Part shown: positions 44,701 through 53,932 of the stretch, piece by piece
Layout of the letters: each line of letters starts with the position of its first letter
How positions within the stretch are numbered: position 1 is the stretch's first letter
Source of the DNA: Mesocentrotus franciscanus
Taxonomy: Eukaryota > Echinodermata > Echinoidea > Camarodonta > Strongylocentrotidae
Reading direction: 5' to 3'
NCBI GenBank assembly: GCA_037976565.1
Contig: CP137674.1
Span: 6,429,789-6,493,788 of the forward strand
Length of the DNA: 64,000 nucleotides
Program-made: the position numbers and the translations under genes
Notes under the pieces: generated by a model
The model's database searches: none
Seen by the model: only the letters and a program-made list of their open reading frames with translations
What the model was told of the DNA's origin: nothing

Positions 44701-47700
44701 CGTGGTTGGGTCCAACAACATGAGAATGTTACCTGCCAATAGAAGTCTTCCTCAAGAAGTGAGTTTTTGTCCTCTTGATTTGGAGGATATGATGATAATG
44801 ATGATGATGATAAAGGTAGTGACCATGGTGATGTTGGTGATGATGATGGTCTTGATTGTGGCGGGATTAAGATGGTGGTGTTAAATATGTTGTTAACGAT
44901 GTTGGTAGTAATGATGATGATAAGGACGATGATGATGACGATGATGATGGTGGTTGTGTTGGAAGTGATGGTGGTGATGATTGTTTTGCTATTTTATTGC
45001 AATGTGTATTTCTATAATTATGTGTTCTATGTTAAGGTTGACACCATGATGAAGATTTGAACATTTTCACATAGATCAAAGAGTGAGAAAGACCTGCATG
45101 CTTAATATTTTTTAAACTGGTTGTTTCCCCCTCAGGGTCCATTTGTGGAGGTAAAGCAGCTGACAATGGATGCTGAACATTACATGTGCGAAGCTATCCG
45201 TACAGTAGCACCGTGGGGCCGACGGTACATCGCATTCACAGACTATGATATGCAAGTACTAGATGTAAGTAAGATCTAAGGCTAACCTGTTGTTAGTCAT
45301 ACTCACACAATGCTTTTCATATACTATAGTCCCTTTCTTTGCAGGCGATATTCATTGAATTATTAAATTTTAAGGTTGGTTTTTTGTTGTTGCAATAATT
45401 TATATACTCACTGGGATTGGAGACCTCTCATTACCAAAATCATTCAATATTGTCGAAACTAAGAATGGATTTACTGGCATGTTTTTTCATTATCAGAGTG
45501 CCATCTCCTGTTTGAGCTATGACAACTGTAGCGTTAAAACTTTAATCACACATGAGTATTAATCTTTTAGTGTCCTTCAAGTTTACTCTAATAAATGAAA
45601 TAAAGGTTGCTGAGCTATCTATGGTTGAAAGCTGCAGTTTTAAGAGCTAAGACAAACATAAGGGACATTCTTTGAGTGTTCTTCAAGTTTATTTTATTAA
45701 AAATAAAAGTTTTACAAATTCAGGTGTCTAAGAAAGTATCTGTTAACATAGGGAAAGACCAAAGCTTGTCATTAATCTAATAATATTTAAGCCTTAAAAT
45801 AACGAGTAGGCTTCTCATCTACCTTACATCTCCAGGTGTGTGCTGATTCCTGCAATGTTGTTGTGATGATCAAGTGCCTTGTGCGTGCCTGGCCAGAGCC
45901 CAAGAAACCCAAAGATGTCTTTGAGTTTGAAGATGACCCAAAGTGAGTACCTTATCTTTGTTCTCAGGCTAGTGATGTAAATTATATTCACCAGTCATCG
46001 GTAAAGGCGATGAATATGATTTAGATTGAAAGCAGCTGTTGCGAGCATAAACCCTTGCTGTTGTTTGAAGCACCGTACATGAAGTAGCCATTCAGAAGAA
46101 GTTGATTTTGTAAACGAGCTTGCCAAACAAGGCTCCTGCAAGCTTAGGGACAACCTTGCACTGAAATATCATGTACTTGTATTTTGGACAAAGTGTAGTT
46201 AACCTGTGTTAATTTGTAGTATTTTACAGAATTTTAGATATTTTGTATTTGTAATACTTGAAATAATTGATTGATTGACCGGAGGGATGCCAGTATTTAG
46301 GCTTTTGTCTAATTTCAGGCCCTGTAATACCTCTGTTTCAGGCTTCTATTGTACAGAATAAATGATGATCCAATATTTTGGCGCCGCTTTTCAGCGTTAT
46401 TGGTAAAACCAACTGGTATCCATGTTAATGTTTATGAGCTGACATAAGGTCTTACTAGTATTCATTAATTTTGGAGTAAATGCTCATTTAGTTTAATATC
46501 AATGAATAGTTTATTAGAGCTAAGGATGACTCTGATGTTTTTTGTACAATTCTTCTACTTTTGAATAGTTATGGCAATAATTCATACAGATTTATTAAAC
46601 TTTTGTATTTTCTATGAATTTTTCTTCCCACAGTGACACTCCACAGATGTACCAGACTGGATTCAAGTTTGCATGGAATCTCAAAACAGGTATGGTTATC
46701 CCTTATTCTTTTCATCAAATATATATTTTAGTATAGTAGTGTGCACTTGCCCACATAGGGAAGTACCTAGACTTATAGGGCATTCAAATCGTATACCACA
46801 TTTTTAGCACTTTTACCACTTTCAGGTCAGTACCAGACGTTTGAGATGGAATCCCTGCAGAAGTTTTACCAAGCCCAGCTTTGCAAGGTGTGCAGTCCTT
46901 GCAGGGTACTCTGTCAGAGAATAGGGAGGAGATGTACCATACATACCACCATGTGATGTTATTTACCCTCATTTATTATTCTTCCTCATTACCTTCATCT
47001 GTTTAGGTAAGTACAAGACATTTGAGGTGGAGTCCCTGCAGGAATTTGACCAAGCTCAGCTGTGCAAGGTGTGGAATCCTGGCAGAGCTCTATGTCAAAG
47101 GATACAGAGGAGATGGGCCATCCCTCAAGCACACACCAAGGGCGTACATGTACTCACCAATGAGGCAGTCTTTAAGAGTAAGTCCAACCTCTGTATTACC
47201 CCTTTCATATTTGAGATGTACATGTTGAAGGGTATTGCATCTGCAGTGAGTCCAGACTTAGTCCGGATCCAGTGCTAAGATGAACGGTATCAGCATCTGT
47301 CCAATCTGCTCTTTATGTAGAGTTCTGGGCCCTGTTTCATGAAACTTCCTGTCAATAACAAGTTACAATAACTGTTATAAGCTACTGAAATCATGGCATT
47401 TGATTGGCCGAGAGCAAATTTGCCATAGAAATTTAGCACTTGTTATTGATAACAAGTTTTATGAAACAGGGCCCAGGTCTTGCTGTGAGAGGAAGTTTGA
47501 GTCTGGACTGAAAGTGGATGAACTCTTTCTGCACTACTTGATGCAGATCATGACATGGTTTGCTGTAAGTTCCACGAGTTTCAAGAGGGTGGGAAAAAAA
47601 TCAACAACATAGGATCATCAGGCATGCCATGAAAACAAATGCTCATAGCGGATGGGATTCACTCTAGCTGCTTTAAATCTGAAAGGTAGCATAATTTAAG

Positions 47701-49933
47701 GTGGGTATCGAGTGGATCGTAGCTACATGTATTACTCCAGACTCGATCTCCGTTTAAAACTTGTACATGTATTTTAGGTATATATAGGCTGGAAACCTGG
47801 AATGTAAACAGCAAGTATTTGGGATGATTCATCCCCTCTGTTTCAGTATTTCTTGCTTTTCTCATAACAGCATGCATTTCTGTCTACATTATAGACAGTA
47901 CAACATGCTAAACAGGAGAGGGTATTCATGAATCTGCTAAAATAATTTTCTTTTGGAAATATTTCCCTTCATGATCCTCTCCCATAATCCAAAATTAGCA
48001 TACATAGTAGTTTATTTTTTAAAATGGCATTAAAAGATAATCTATACCTTCCTACGTTAAGGTTTTAACTGCATTATGTCATAGGTAAAAGTATTTGGTA
48101 AAGTAGAGTGGGAGGCTGACTGTTATTAGAAGCTGGGTGGTTATTGGAATGTTGTTTATCGTCTCGTATTTTTAAAGCCACATAGATAGATATTTGTGAG
48201 AAATGTTGATGTTCTGTTCACGATTTCCAATGAATTGTAATGTGAATATTTGAAAGGTTCTCCAAAGTGCAGCTATCGCACTAAGATCTTTTTGCTAGGC
48301 TCCACACACAGAATCTCAAGAAATCTGTACAAATTGTGCACATACAGCTAAAATCAAGCAATATAAATGGAAATGAAAAAAGGGAAAAGTTCATGATTAT
48401 TTCGTTTGATTTCAATTTTTTTTTTAATTCTTGGATTTTCTTGCATGTTGTTTTGATTAGTACAAGATTGCAAGCTTAAGGAGGTATCTATTCAAAGCCA
48501 TTCTTTGATTGGGTCATACTCGTCATCTCTTTGGTAATTTATAGTTAATCAGTAAATTTTTAGTTTACTTCTGAATTCAGGTAGAGGCTTATTGGAGGTA
48601 TAGTCATGTTCATCATTTTTATGCCTCCGCTACAAAGTAGCCGGAGGCATTATGTTTTCTGGTTGTCCGTCCGTCCATCCGTACGTCTGTACGTCCCGTT
48701 CTCGTGATCGCGTTATCTCAAGAACCGATTGATGGATTACCGCCAAACTTGGGTCATGTATGTATCTTGCAGAGCCAATGAACTGATTAGATTTAGGGGT
48801 CACGAGGTCAAAGGTCAAAGGTCACAGGGCTCATTATGTATGCAAAAATAGCTCGTGATCGCGTTATCTCAAGAACCGATTGATGGATTACCGCCAAACT
48901 TGGGTCATGTATGTATCTTGCAGAGCCAATTAACTTATCAGATTTTGGGGTCACGAGGTCAAAGATCAAAGGTCACAGGGCTCATTATGTATGCAAAATT
49001 TGGAAGAAAATCAATCAATATTTACAGAGATACAATAAATTTTCCGAAAATATGCTGACGTCATAATATGCAAATTGAAATTTTGAGTTCGGAGGTCATT
49101 ATAATGACGTCATGAGTTAATTGAGGGTCAAATGAGACATGAAATCATATCTCCGACTCATAATCTATCCAGATATGAAAAAAGATTTGGGAGTTCCTAT
49201 CTATTCTGAAGAGTTACAATGAATTTTGTATAAGCATGTTTTTGCCCATATATGCTATGTATTACAAGAGCTCGCGCGCACGGACATGTTTTTTTAACAG
49301 ACTTTCATTGCGGTATTACTGGTCAGAAAAAGGTGAACAAGGTATCAAAATGCTTAGAAAAATGTGCCAAATAAGATGACAGAGAAAATTTGGCGATTCT
49401 ATGTTGCAAAATGAACTGATTAGATTTTGGGGTCACGAGGTCAAAGATCAAAGGTCATAGGGCTCATTATGTATGCAAAATTTGGAAGAAAATCAATCAA
49501 TATTTACAGAGATACAGAGATAATGTATGCAAAAATTGCTTGTGATCACATTATCTCAAGAACCCAATTGATGGATTACCGCCAAACTCGGGTCATGTAT
49601 GTATCTTGCAAAGCCAATGAACTGATTAGATTTTAGGGTCGCGAGGTCAAAGGTCATGGGGCTCATTATATATGCCTATAAATAGCTTGTGAATGCATTA
49701 TCATTAGAACCGACAGATGGATTGCAATCAAACTTGAATTTAAAAAATTGCTCTATGGCGGAGGTATCAATTTCGACTGCGCGCAGGCGAAGTTCTAATT
49801 TTTAATAATCTAGTTTTTAATAATACATACTGCTAAATACCTTTAATCTAATCATTTCTTGTCTTGTTTTGTAGATCGTTCTCTGACCAAGCTCCTAGAT
49901 CCTCTGCATTATGTTGCTATTGTCCTGACCTGA
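33603..49933 (+). CDS. DCAF15: DDB1- and CUL4-associated factor 15 (DCAF15), whole gene span, 14 coding exons
   Basis: DCAF15 is a substrate receptor that binds DDB1 (with DDA1) in the CUL4-RBX1 ubiquitin ligase; in human cells aryl sulfonamides make it recruit RBM39. Coding exons: 33603-33713, 36470-36597, 36939-37083, 38392-38495, 39530-39669, 40324-41440, 42039-42206, 42834-43096, 44670-44758, 45136-45264, 45836-45942, 46634-46689, 47007-47177, 49875-49933. All introns are GT-AG, phases agree, and the total of 2787 bases is an intact frame of 928 residues plus stop. The human protein is 600 residues; the extra is in exon 6 and exons 7-8. The N-terminal (exons 2-6 start) and C-terminal (exons 10-14) parts carry the similarity. 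Exon 1 is the least certain. Confidence 0.93.
34055..35097. mobile_element. Element with GGGGCCCGTTTCTCGAAACC ends in DCAF15 intron 1
   Basis: GGGGCCCGTTTCTCGAAACC at the left mirrors GGTTTCGAGAAACGGGCCCC at the right, about 1.04 kb apart, with further inverted homology (for example GACATCTCGTGAAA-like and TTCGTGAAAC segments). The 70-codon frame inside has no recognisable motif. Confidence 0.75.
35098..35226. mobile_element. Near-perfect 129-bp foldback with the same ends
   Basis: TAAGTCTAACTTCTTGACTA mirrors TAGTCCAGAAGTTAGACTTA, and the inner ATCCCATTGAAACGTG-type arms meet at AATTCTATAAT. It abuts the larger element with the same GGGCCC end. Confidence 0.85.
35227..36469. other. DCAF15 intron 1, right part
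   Basis: Contains a (CT)n microsatellite at about 35710-35750 and short TCTAGTCTAG repeats at 35250-35305. No gene or transposon ends were recognised. Confidence 0.5.
36470..36597 (+). CDS. DCAF15: DCAF15 exon 2
   Basis: Encodes VCRSLFGKIPGRLGIPLKAI followed by IDDRFLTEEG. Human has [28 protein letters not shown], just before HIFLGFSK. The acceptor is CTGTTCAG and the outgoing phase is 2. Confidence 0.9.
36939..37083 (+). CDS. DCAF15: DCAF15 exon 3
   Basis: Encodes HVFLGFSKDGNFVLSYTLNV and, after an acidic stretch, VYIYQLHWWRFNHYQAMEK. Human has HIFLGFSKCGRYVLSYT and [20 protein letters not shown]. This was the segment that identified the gene. Confidence 0.97.
37111..37514. mobile_element. 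Inverted-repeat element in DCAF15 intron 3
   Basis: GATGTTGTATTGCCCTTTAG at 37118 mirrors the reverse complement of CAAAGGACAATACAACATC near 37486-37505. It begins about 30 bases after the exon 3 donor. No target duplication was identified. Confidence 0.6.
37614..37860 (-). mobile_element. SINE-like fragment in DCAF15 intron 3
   Basis: Shares the motif order of the SINEs at 6505-6720 and 38553-38821: TACCATATACCCATTAAA, GTGGATGGAGAATTATGGC, then TTAATGTCTTGCCAAAAGAC. The (AAT)n tail lies at about 37607-37616. The tRNA-like head is missing or decayed. Confidence 0.5.
38392..38495 (+). CDS. DCAF15: DCAF15 exon 4
   Basis: Encodes VSEVGLFGEEEIQQDLYIAI followed by CSWPSDSTKVMVYG. Human has [33 protein letters not shown]. 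Incoming phase 0, outgoing phase 2 with the GTAAGT donor. Confidence 0.96.
38553..38821 (-). mobile_element. tRNA-derived SINE in DCAF15 intron 4
   Basis: On the minus strand the head has an A-box-like TGGTCTAGTGGATAAGTC and a B box GGTTCGAATACC, followed by the body CACATCACTAACATCCTTTG. It begins about 55 bases after exon 4. Confidence 0.7.
39530..39669 (+). CDS. DCAF15: DCAF15 exon 5
   Basis: Encodes LLDEEKQLCYVTITAVPSTE then PCPNCLHLKYTSDMATGLSS. It aligns with human DIYVSTVAVPPPGRCAAC. Two donors 12 bases apart are both in phase 1: ACAG|GTTTGT (exon end 39657) and TCAG|GTAATA (39669). The second has the better consensus. Choosing the first would drop four residues. Confidence 0.88.
40324..41440 (+). 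CDS. DCAF15: DCAF15 exon 6: conserved block plus long Ser-rich insertion
   Basis: Begins GFNPGWLPPEFQEELPTPAA then CLKHGFAVHTKYELAPPFPS and VTVLNTGYSIIALAVSLGK. Human has [21 protein letters not shown] and VVLLNTSYSLVACAVSV. After that come about 280 Ser/Thr/Asp-rich residues with an acidic patch (NEESSDSEDLLL, DILDEEEFEGADL) and no similarity I can name. Human DCAF15 also has a disordered insert here, but a shorter one. A 245-codon frame in another phase (40600-41337) is a shadow. Confidence 0.95.
41441..42038. other. DCAF15 intron 6
   Basis: Near 41895-41960 the stretch AACTTGTTAGCAATAACAAG resembles part of the foldback element at 47326-47475. Nothing else was recognised. Confidence 0.4.
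42039..42206 (+). CDS. DCAF15: DCAF15 exon 7
   Basis: Encodes YHHQIADSSSKHMAGLYDTH and a Pro/Ser-rich end (SPPTSNCPTPSRWSQNPVC). It is called from matching splice phases on both sides and continuity of the frame. No human counterpart was recognised. Confidence 0.75.
42834..43096 (+). CDS. DCAF15: DCAF15 exon 8
   Basis: Encodes an 88-residue segment rich in Cys and His: LPCDNWSTCSSISFH, DHTCPYHHGIFDHYS and ECTCKLQRFTYSVRRYMERL. The C...C / C...HH spacing hints at metal binding, which is speculation. The phases (2 in, 1 out) fit its neighbours. Confidence 0.78.
43097..44669. other. DCAF15 intron 8
   Basis: AT-rich; the region 43950-44300 contains a slightly more GC-rich patch with open frames on both strands. 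I could not assign it to a gene or a repeat. Confidence 0.4.
44670..44758 (+). CDS. DCAF15: DCAF15 exon 9
   Basis: Encodes FEYHSMLPLTVVGSNNMRML followed by PANRSLPQE. Human has [21 protein letters not shown], so LPLTVVGSNNMRML is the likely match. The exon is followed directly by a (GAT)n tract. Confidence 0.88.
44788..44975. repeat. (GAT)n-rich tract in DCAF15 intron 9
   Basis: Imperfect GATGAT and GGTGAT runs starting about 30 bases after the exon 9 donor. They give artefactual Met/Val-rich frames. Confidence 0.9.
45136..45264 (+). CDS. DCAF15: DCAF15 exon 10
   Basis: Encodes GPFVEVKQLTMDAEHYMCEA then RTVAPWGRRYIAFTDYDMQV. Human has [43 protein letters not shown]. Phase 0 on both sides. 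Confidence 0.97.
45836..45942 (+). CDS. DCAF15: DCAF15 exon 11
   Basis: Encodes VCADSCNVVVMIKCLVRAWP then EPKKPKDVFEFEDDPK. Human has [22 protein letters not shown] at this place. Outgoing phase 2. Confidence 0.92.
46634..46689 (+). CDS. DCAF15: DCAF15 exon 12
   Basis: Encodes NDTPQMYQTGFKFAWNLKTG. Human has PKTYHTSLKVAWDLNTG. Incoming phase 2, outgoing phase 1. Confidence 0.93.
46826..46956 (+). pseudogene. Decayed duplicate of DCAF15 exon 13
   Basis: In frame with exon 12 it reads GQYQTFEMESLQKFYQAQLC and KVCSPCRVLCQRIGRR before a TGA at 46954-46956. It matches exon 13 (GKYKTFEVESLQEFDQAQLC) at roughly 80 percent by eye, including a pyrimidine tract and an acceptor (CTTTCAG). It sits 180 bases upstream of the true exon. 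Trp and Asn of KVWNPGRA became Cys and Ser. No good donor follows. Confidence 0.88.
47007..47177 (+). CDS. DCAF15: DCAF15 exon 13
   Basis: Encodes GKYKTFEVESLQEFDQAQLC, then KVWNPGRALCQRIQRRW and VHVLTNEAVFK. Human has GIFETVSVGDLTEV and, at its end, VNRMTNEALHKG. Donor AAGA|GTAAGT, phase 1. Confidence 0.95.
47326..47475. mobile_element. Foldback element with GGGCCCTGTTTCATGAAACT ends in DCAF15 intron 13
   Basis: TGGGCCCTGTTTCATGAAAC mirrors the right AGTTTTATGAAACAGGGCCCA, with an inner AACAAGTTACAATAACT-type pair. It is about 150 bp long. Confidence 0.8.
47477..48617. other. DCAF15 intron 13, middle
   Basis: No exon could be supported here; the exon-like open stretch at 47477-47564 was rejected on phase (see the rejected list). 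Confidence 0.5.
48618..49796. repeat. Large interspersed repeat with AGGTCAAAGGTCA arrays
   Basis: Starts with the palindrome around ATGCCTCCGCTAC / GCCGGAGGCAT, then CCGTCCGTCC and at least four related units containing CCGCCAAACTTGGGTCATGT and GGGGTCACGAGGTCAAAG. The right end has GGCGGAGGTATC and a GCGCAGGCGAAG motif. The reverse copy at 14185-14660 lies in REXO1. No open frame of note, so the type of element is not clear. Confidence 0.8.
49875..49933 (+). CDS. DCAF15: DCAF15 exon 14: C-terminus
   Basis: Encodes NRSLTKLLDPLHYVAIVLT and TGA at 49931-49933. It lines up with the human end CSLKVLADSERYTWIVL without gaps, which confirms the phase-1 splice from exon 13. One residue (Thr) is added after the human stop position. 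Confidence 0.95.
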
Positions 49934-51120
49934 CGTGATTCCATGTGCCAGACATCCTCTGCCATGCTTTCAAAGAGTTCTAGGAGAATATACAGGAGGA
50001 TCTTCAGGAGTTTCCATGAGTTGTGAGGGGGATCTTCAGAAGAGTCTTCATGACAGTCTTTTGGAAAGTCTTGCAAGCCCAGGACAGTCTTTAAAGAGGA
50101 TCTTCAGGGTATTCCAATTAAAGTCTTCAGATTCTTCGGAACTGTCTTCAAGAGGATCTTCAGTAGACTTTTCATGAACTTTTAGGGGGATCTTCAGCGG
50201 AGTCCTTGTAGAGTCTTCAGAGTGTTATGAGGAGGATATTTTCAGGAGGAGTTTTCAGGAGTCTTTAGGATGATCTTCAGGACAGCCTTCGTGAAGGTCT
50301 TTAGGAGTGTTTTATCACAGTCCTGAGGACACTCCTCAAGCCCAAAGATCTTCACAATCAAGTTCTTGGAGGTGATGGAATTGCCCACTAGGAATTAAGT
50401 GTATTCAACTTTTTCCCAGCTAGATGATCGCATTTACACTTACTAATAAAATCCCTCTCGATACCCCTGCCATATTTGTTGTTGTCCAGTGGCCATATGA
50501 GCAATAAAGCACTCAACATGGCATTCTTACTTGAGTGTGTGGACAAACCAATGTCGGAAAGCAACTCCTTTAGTATTCTGTTAGAATGCTGCCTCACAGT
50601 AGTCAAGAGTCCAGTTTTGGGATACATTAGACAAAGATGGAAAGGTCACTGAACTTGTCGGTCATTAGAAGTACAATTCTGTTTTCTGCAATGATCCAGA
50701 AATCTATTGTTAGGTCAAGCAGCTTTATTTTACCAAGGTGTACTCAACAACAAAATGAGTGTAAAGAATAAATGACTATACAGAAACCTATTTGGACATT
50801 TCAATTTAGCATTACCCCCAAACATGTCATTTAGCCTATATGTGTTTGTTTGATAAGGCAACTGAATTTGCAGTGTTTTCTTTTCTTTTCCTTTTTTTTT
50901 CTTTATGAGCAACTTCTATCTTGATCATCTGCATGAAATTTTGAGCATGGAAATCCTCAATTCTGAAATTCTACATTACTGAATTTGGTGTTAATTTTCT
51001 TTTCAAAGCAGACATGCTGTGGCTGTAAATGTGATAACGTAGATGTGTCCATCACTAATCTCTAATATATATTTGTATTTTGTGCCCCAAGGCAAGGGAA
51101 TAAAGGTTACATTACATAAT
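49934..51120 (+). other. DCAF15 3' untranslated region with poly(A) signal
   Basis: Extends to an AATAAA at 51099-51104. The first 400 bases contain at least eight TCTTCAG motifs, often as GGATCTTCAG, in a degenerate repeat of irregular spacing. Confidence 0.75.
51099..51104 (+). terminator. AATAAA polyadenylation signal for DCAF15
   Basis: Canonical hexamer about 1.17 kb after the stop codon, in an AT-rich setting. It is the first well-placed AATAAA downstream that I noted. Confidence 0.6.
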
Positions 51121-51960
51121 TGTATTTGAATGTTATAACATATTTATTTATTTTGCTCGACGTAAGTCAAGATACTTTTAACAATGACAAGATACCTGTA
51201 TATCAATGTCAGCCCCACTCTAGTTCTGTGCCTGATGCTTACTAGTGGCAAAGTATTGCTACATGTATATCCATATATGAAACTGAAAAACTGGATTTAT
51301 AAATACATACAGTACTCGGATGTGTATTACTTTTTTAATTTGCTATTGTCCAATTAATGAAGCACGATAGTAATTGTATTCATATTTGTCCAAGATTTGA
51401 CACTTGTTTAGAATCATTTGAATAATTAAATTTGAATTATATAAATATATAGTTATTTATTAACAGACCTCTTTTGCTATATCCTTGCACAATTTTTGTT
51501 ACACCATTAGTATAGGTGAGTTCATACTAACTTAATGTGGCTCGATTAGATTGATCTCTGATTTTTCAAGAGAGCCATTGCCATGCACCCTTACTGCATA
51601 GTGCACCACAGCCTATGGTTTCTCTGTTTGTGAATGGTCGGGTTGGTTGCAAGGATCTATCATTCCACCATTTTAAGATTTGCACAAACCAATAGGCTCC
51701 GATTTGCAGAACGATTAATATGTGCAACACAATCATTTTGCAAAATAACCCATATCCTGTCTTGATAAGCTCCATGACAACCCTTTTTACACAGATAAAG
51801 ATTAATTTTGTGCTGGAAACGGTTAAATGGTCTTGAAGCCTTTTGTATATCTACCCCATGATAAACACAGTGTGGCACAGGGAGATTAGTTCTGTGGCAT
51901 ATAAAAAGTTGATATACAGGTATATCCATGTGGTTTTACCTTGTACCATTCGGTACTTAA
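51121..51960. other. Intergenic sequence downstream of DCAF15
   Basis: No gene or repeat element was recognised. Confidence 0.4.
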
Positions 51961-52342
51961 AGAGAAGGTTGAGTTCTGGGAAGAGGTGAAAAATAATTTG
52001 TGAGCATTATCATTGTTATTATGCAAGTGTGGAAGAACATCAGATTAAAAAAGTTCCCTGAAAAGCATGGCTCTTCAAATGCCTTAATATTCTAAATATG
52101 GCATGTAACAGCATACAAATCGGGACGGATTTTTATGCCACATGTTCGTGTAGTCCCATATACATCTTTTTGTGTACAGTGCTTGTAGCTTTACCAAGAC
52201 TGGGCCAAATTTCTTATCATTTTGATGATTCCAGAACCTTGCAGTACACACCAATACTTTATGCTAGATGATCAACCTTTTCTGATCGATTCCTCACTGT
52301 TTCTTTCCAAATGCAATCACATGACCAGAACTCAACTTTATC
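51961..52342 (+). mobile_element. TTAA-flanked element, family C copy 3
   Basis: Left end AGAGAAGGTTGAGTTCTGGG follows TTAA (51957-51960). The right end CCAGAACTCAACTTTATCT is followed by TTGA, one change from TTAA. The body matches the copies at 30923-31311 and 3618-4015. Confidence 0.82.
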
Positions 52343-52725
52343 TTGAACTGTATTTATAGTACACAATGTATACAGTTAGCATCTAAATTATTCATACCCT
52401 TACCAAGTTTTGTAATGTTTTAAGCATGTAAAAAAGTGACTTGTCCCCATTTGTATTTCTTGAGAATGTGACATATTAAAACTCACATCTCAAAGTATTC
52501 AACAAAAGCCCCAATTCAACCAGTCCACCTTTCATTCTTGAGTTACGAAAAACACAAACAACATCAAATTTTACAAGGGGTATGAATAATTTAGTAGTTA
52601 CTAAAGTAACTGTATGTATTAAAGAAGATACATTAATACCATGTGGCTTTTTAGTAATTTATTCACAATTATTTTTTGTTTCCCTTACTATGGTATTTCA
52701 TCTGCTGAGAGCTAGAAGAGCTTAA

Positions 52726-53238
52726 AGGTATTAATCCAAAGTTTTGGGAAATTTTGAAAATTGGATGGATAGTAATTCTTTAAAATTTTAAAATATTTGG
52801 ATGCCCCTGTGGATGTATTATAAGCACTAGAAAATTTAGCCCCTAAAACACTTCTGCTTTCGAGTAAATTGAATAATCAAAATTTACGGGTGCTCCTGGT
52901 AAATTTCAAATATTTCAAATATTTCAAATATTTCAAATAGCGCCTAAGGCCATTCCATGGTAGCTGCGACCATGAAAATCTTGTAATATGAAGTTCTGAT
53001 ATACAATTTACAAACGGGAATAGAAAATCAGTTGATTTTAGTCAAGAAACATTGTTATGAAGCTAAAGTAATATCAGTCTTGAGAGGGAGCTATACAACA
53101 TAAAGAGTTTATTATTCACAATTTCATCACTTTAGACTCGATTTCAACCGCGACAACGATCATTGAATATTGTAGGATCGCATATGCTTCCAATATGTTC
53201 ATTTGAACCAAATTCATGATCCCATAAAAAAACTTTGT
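52726..53238 (+). mobile_element. TTAA-flanked element, family D copy 2, right end lost
   Basis: Left end AGGTATTAATCCAAAGTTTTGG follows TTAA (52722-52725), with a 3-bp insertion relative to 27185. The body carries GCGCCTAAGGCCATTCCATG as in copy 1, plus two extra ATTTCAAAT units. At the right the last match is AAAAACTTTGTG; the terminal TACCT and TTAA are missing where the 28-bp satellite begins. Confidence 0.78.
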
Positions 53239-53261
53239 GGACGTCATCTTTTGAATTGTGT

Positions 53262-53599
53262 GAACATTTCAGTGATCAATGTATTATGTGAACATTACTG
53301 TGATCAATGTATTATGTGAATATTACAATGATCAATGTATTATGTGAACATTACAGTGATCAATGTATTATGTGAACATTACAATGATCAATGTATTATG
53401 TGAACATTACAGTGATCAATGTATTATGTGAACATTACAGTGATCAATGTATTATGTGAACATTACAATGATCAATGTATTATGTGAACATTACAGTGAT
53501 CAATGTATTATGTGAACATTACAGTGATCAATGTATTATGTGAACATTACAATGATCAATGTATTATGTGAACATTACAGTGATCAATGTATTATGTAA
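53262..53599. repeat. 28-bp tandem repeat, about 12 units
   Basis: The unit GTGAACATTACAGTGATCAA plus TGTATTAT is repeated about 12 times, alternating between ACAGTG and ACAATG variants in a semi-regular order. The first unit has GTGTGAACATTTCAG. Confidence 0.93.
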
Positions 53600-53932
53600 T
53601 CCAAACATGACTTTCCTTTATTAGGCAATACAATAGAATATTGATATTGCCTTGAGGTGATTTCATGTTATTTGAAAGTCTTTGTGATTTTGACGCTGTT
53701 TGATGAGGCCAGTAAAAGTATTCTGGTAGATTAGTCATGTAAGAGAAAGAGGAAATAAGACAGAGTGTGAAATTTATACACAGTGCTGAATTTAAGGTCT
53801 TTTTATGTTTTCAATATTACGTGAATATTGTAGAATGAATGTAACATTTTTTTTTATAGTTATTAATTAATTTTCCTCCATGCTGGGTGTACATTTCCTG
53901 TCTTACGTTTTTAGTCAAGGAGAATAAGTTAA

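Noticed and set aside
47477..47564. Exon-like stretch with AG before and GTAAGT after; would lead to an IVL-stop ending in exon 14
   Set aside because: It cannot be joined to exon 13 in an open phase (phase 1 gives a quick stop), while direct splicing of exon 13 to 14 reproduces the human C-terminus without gaps. The IVL match in the other frame is coincidence.
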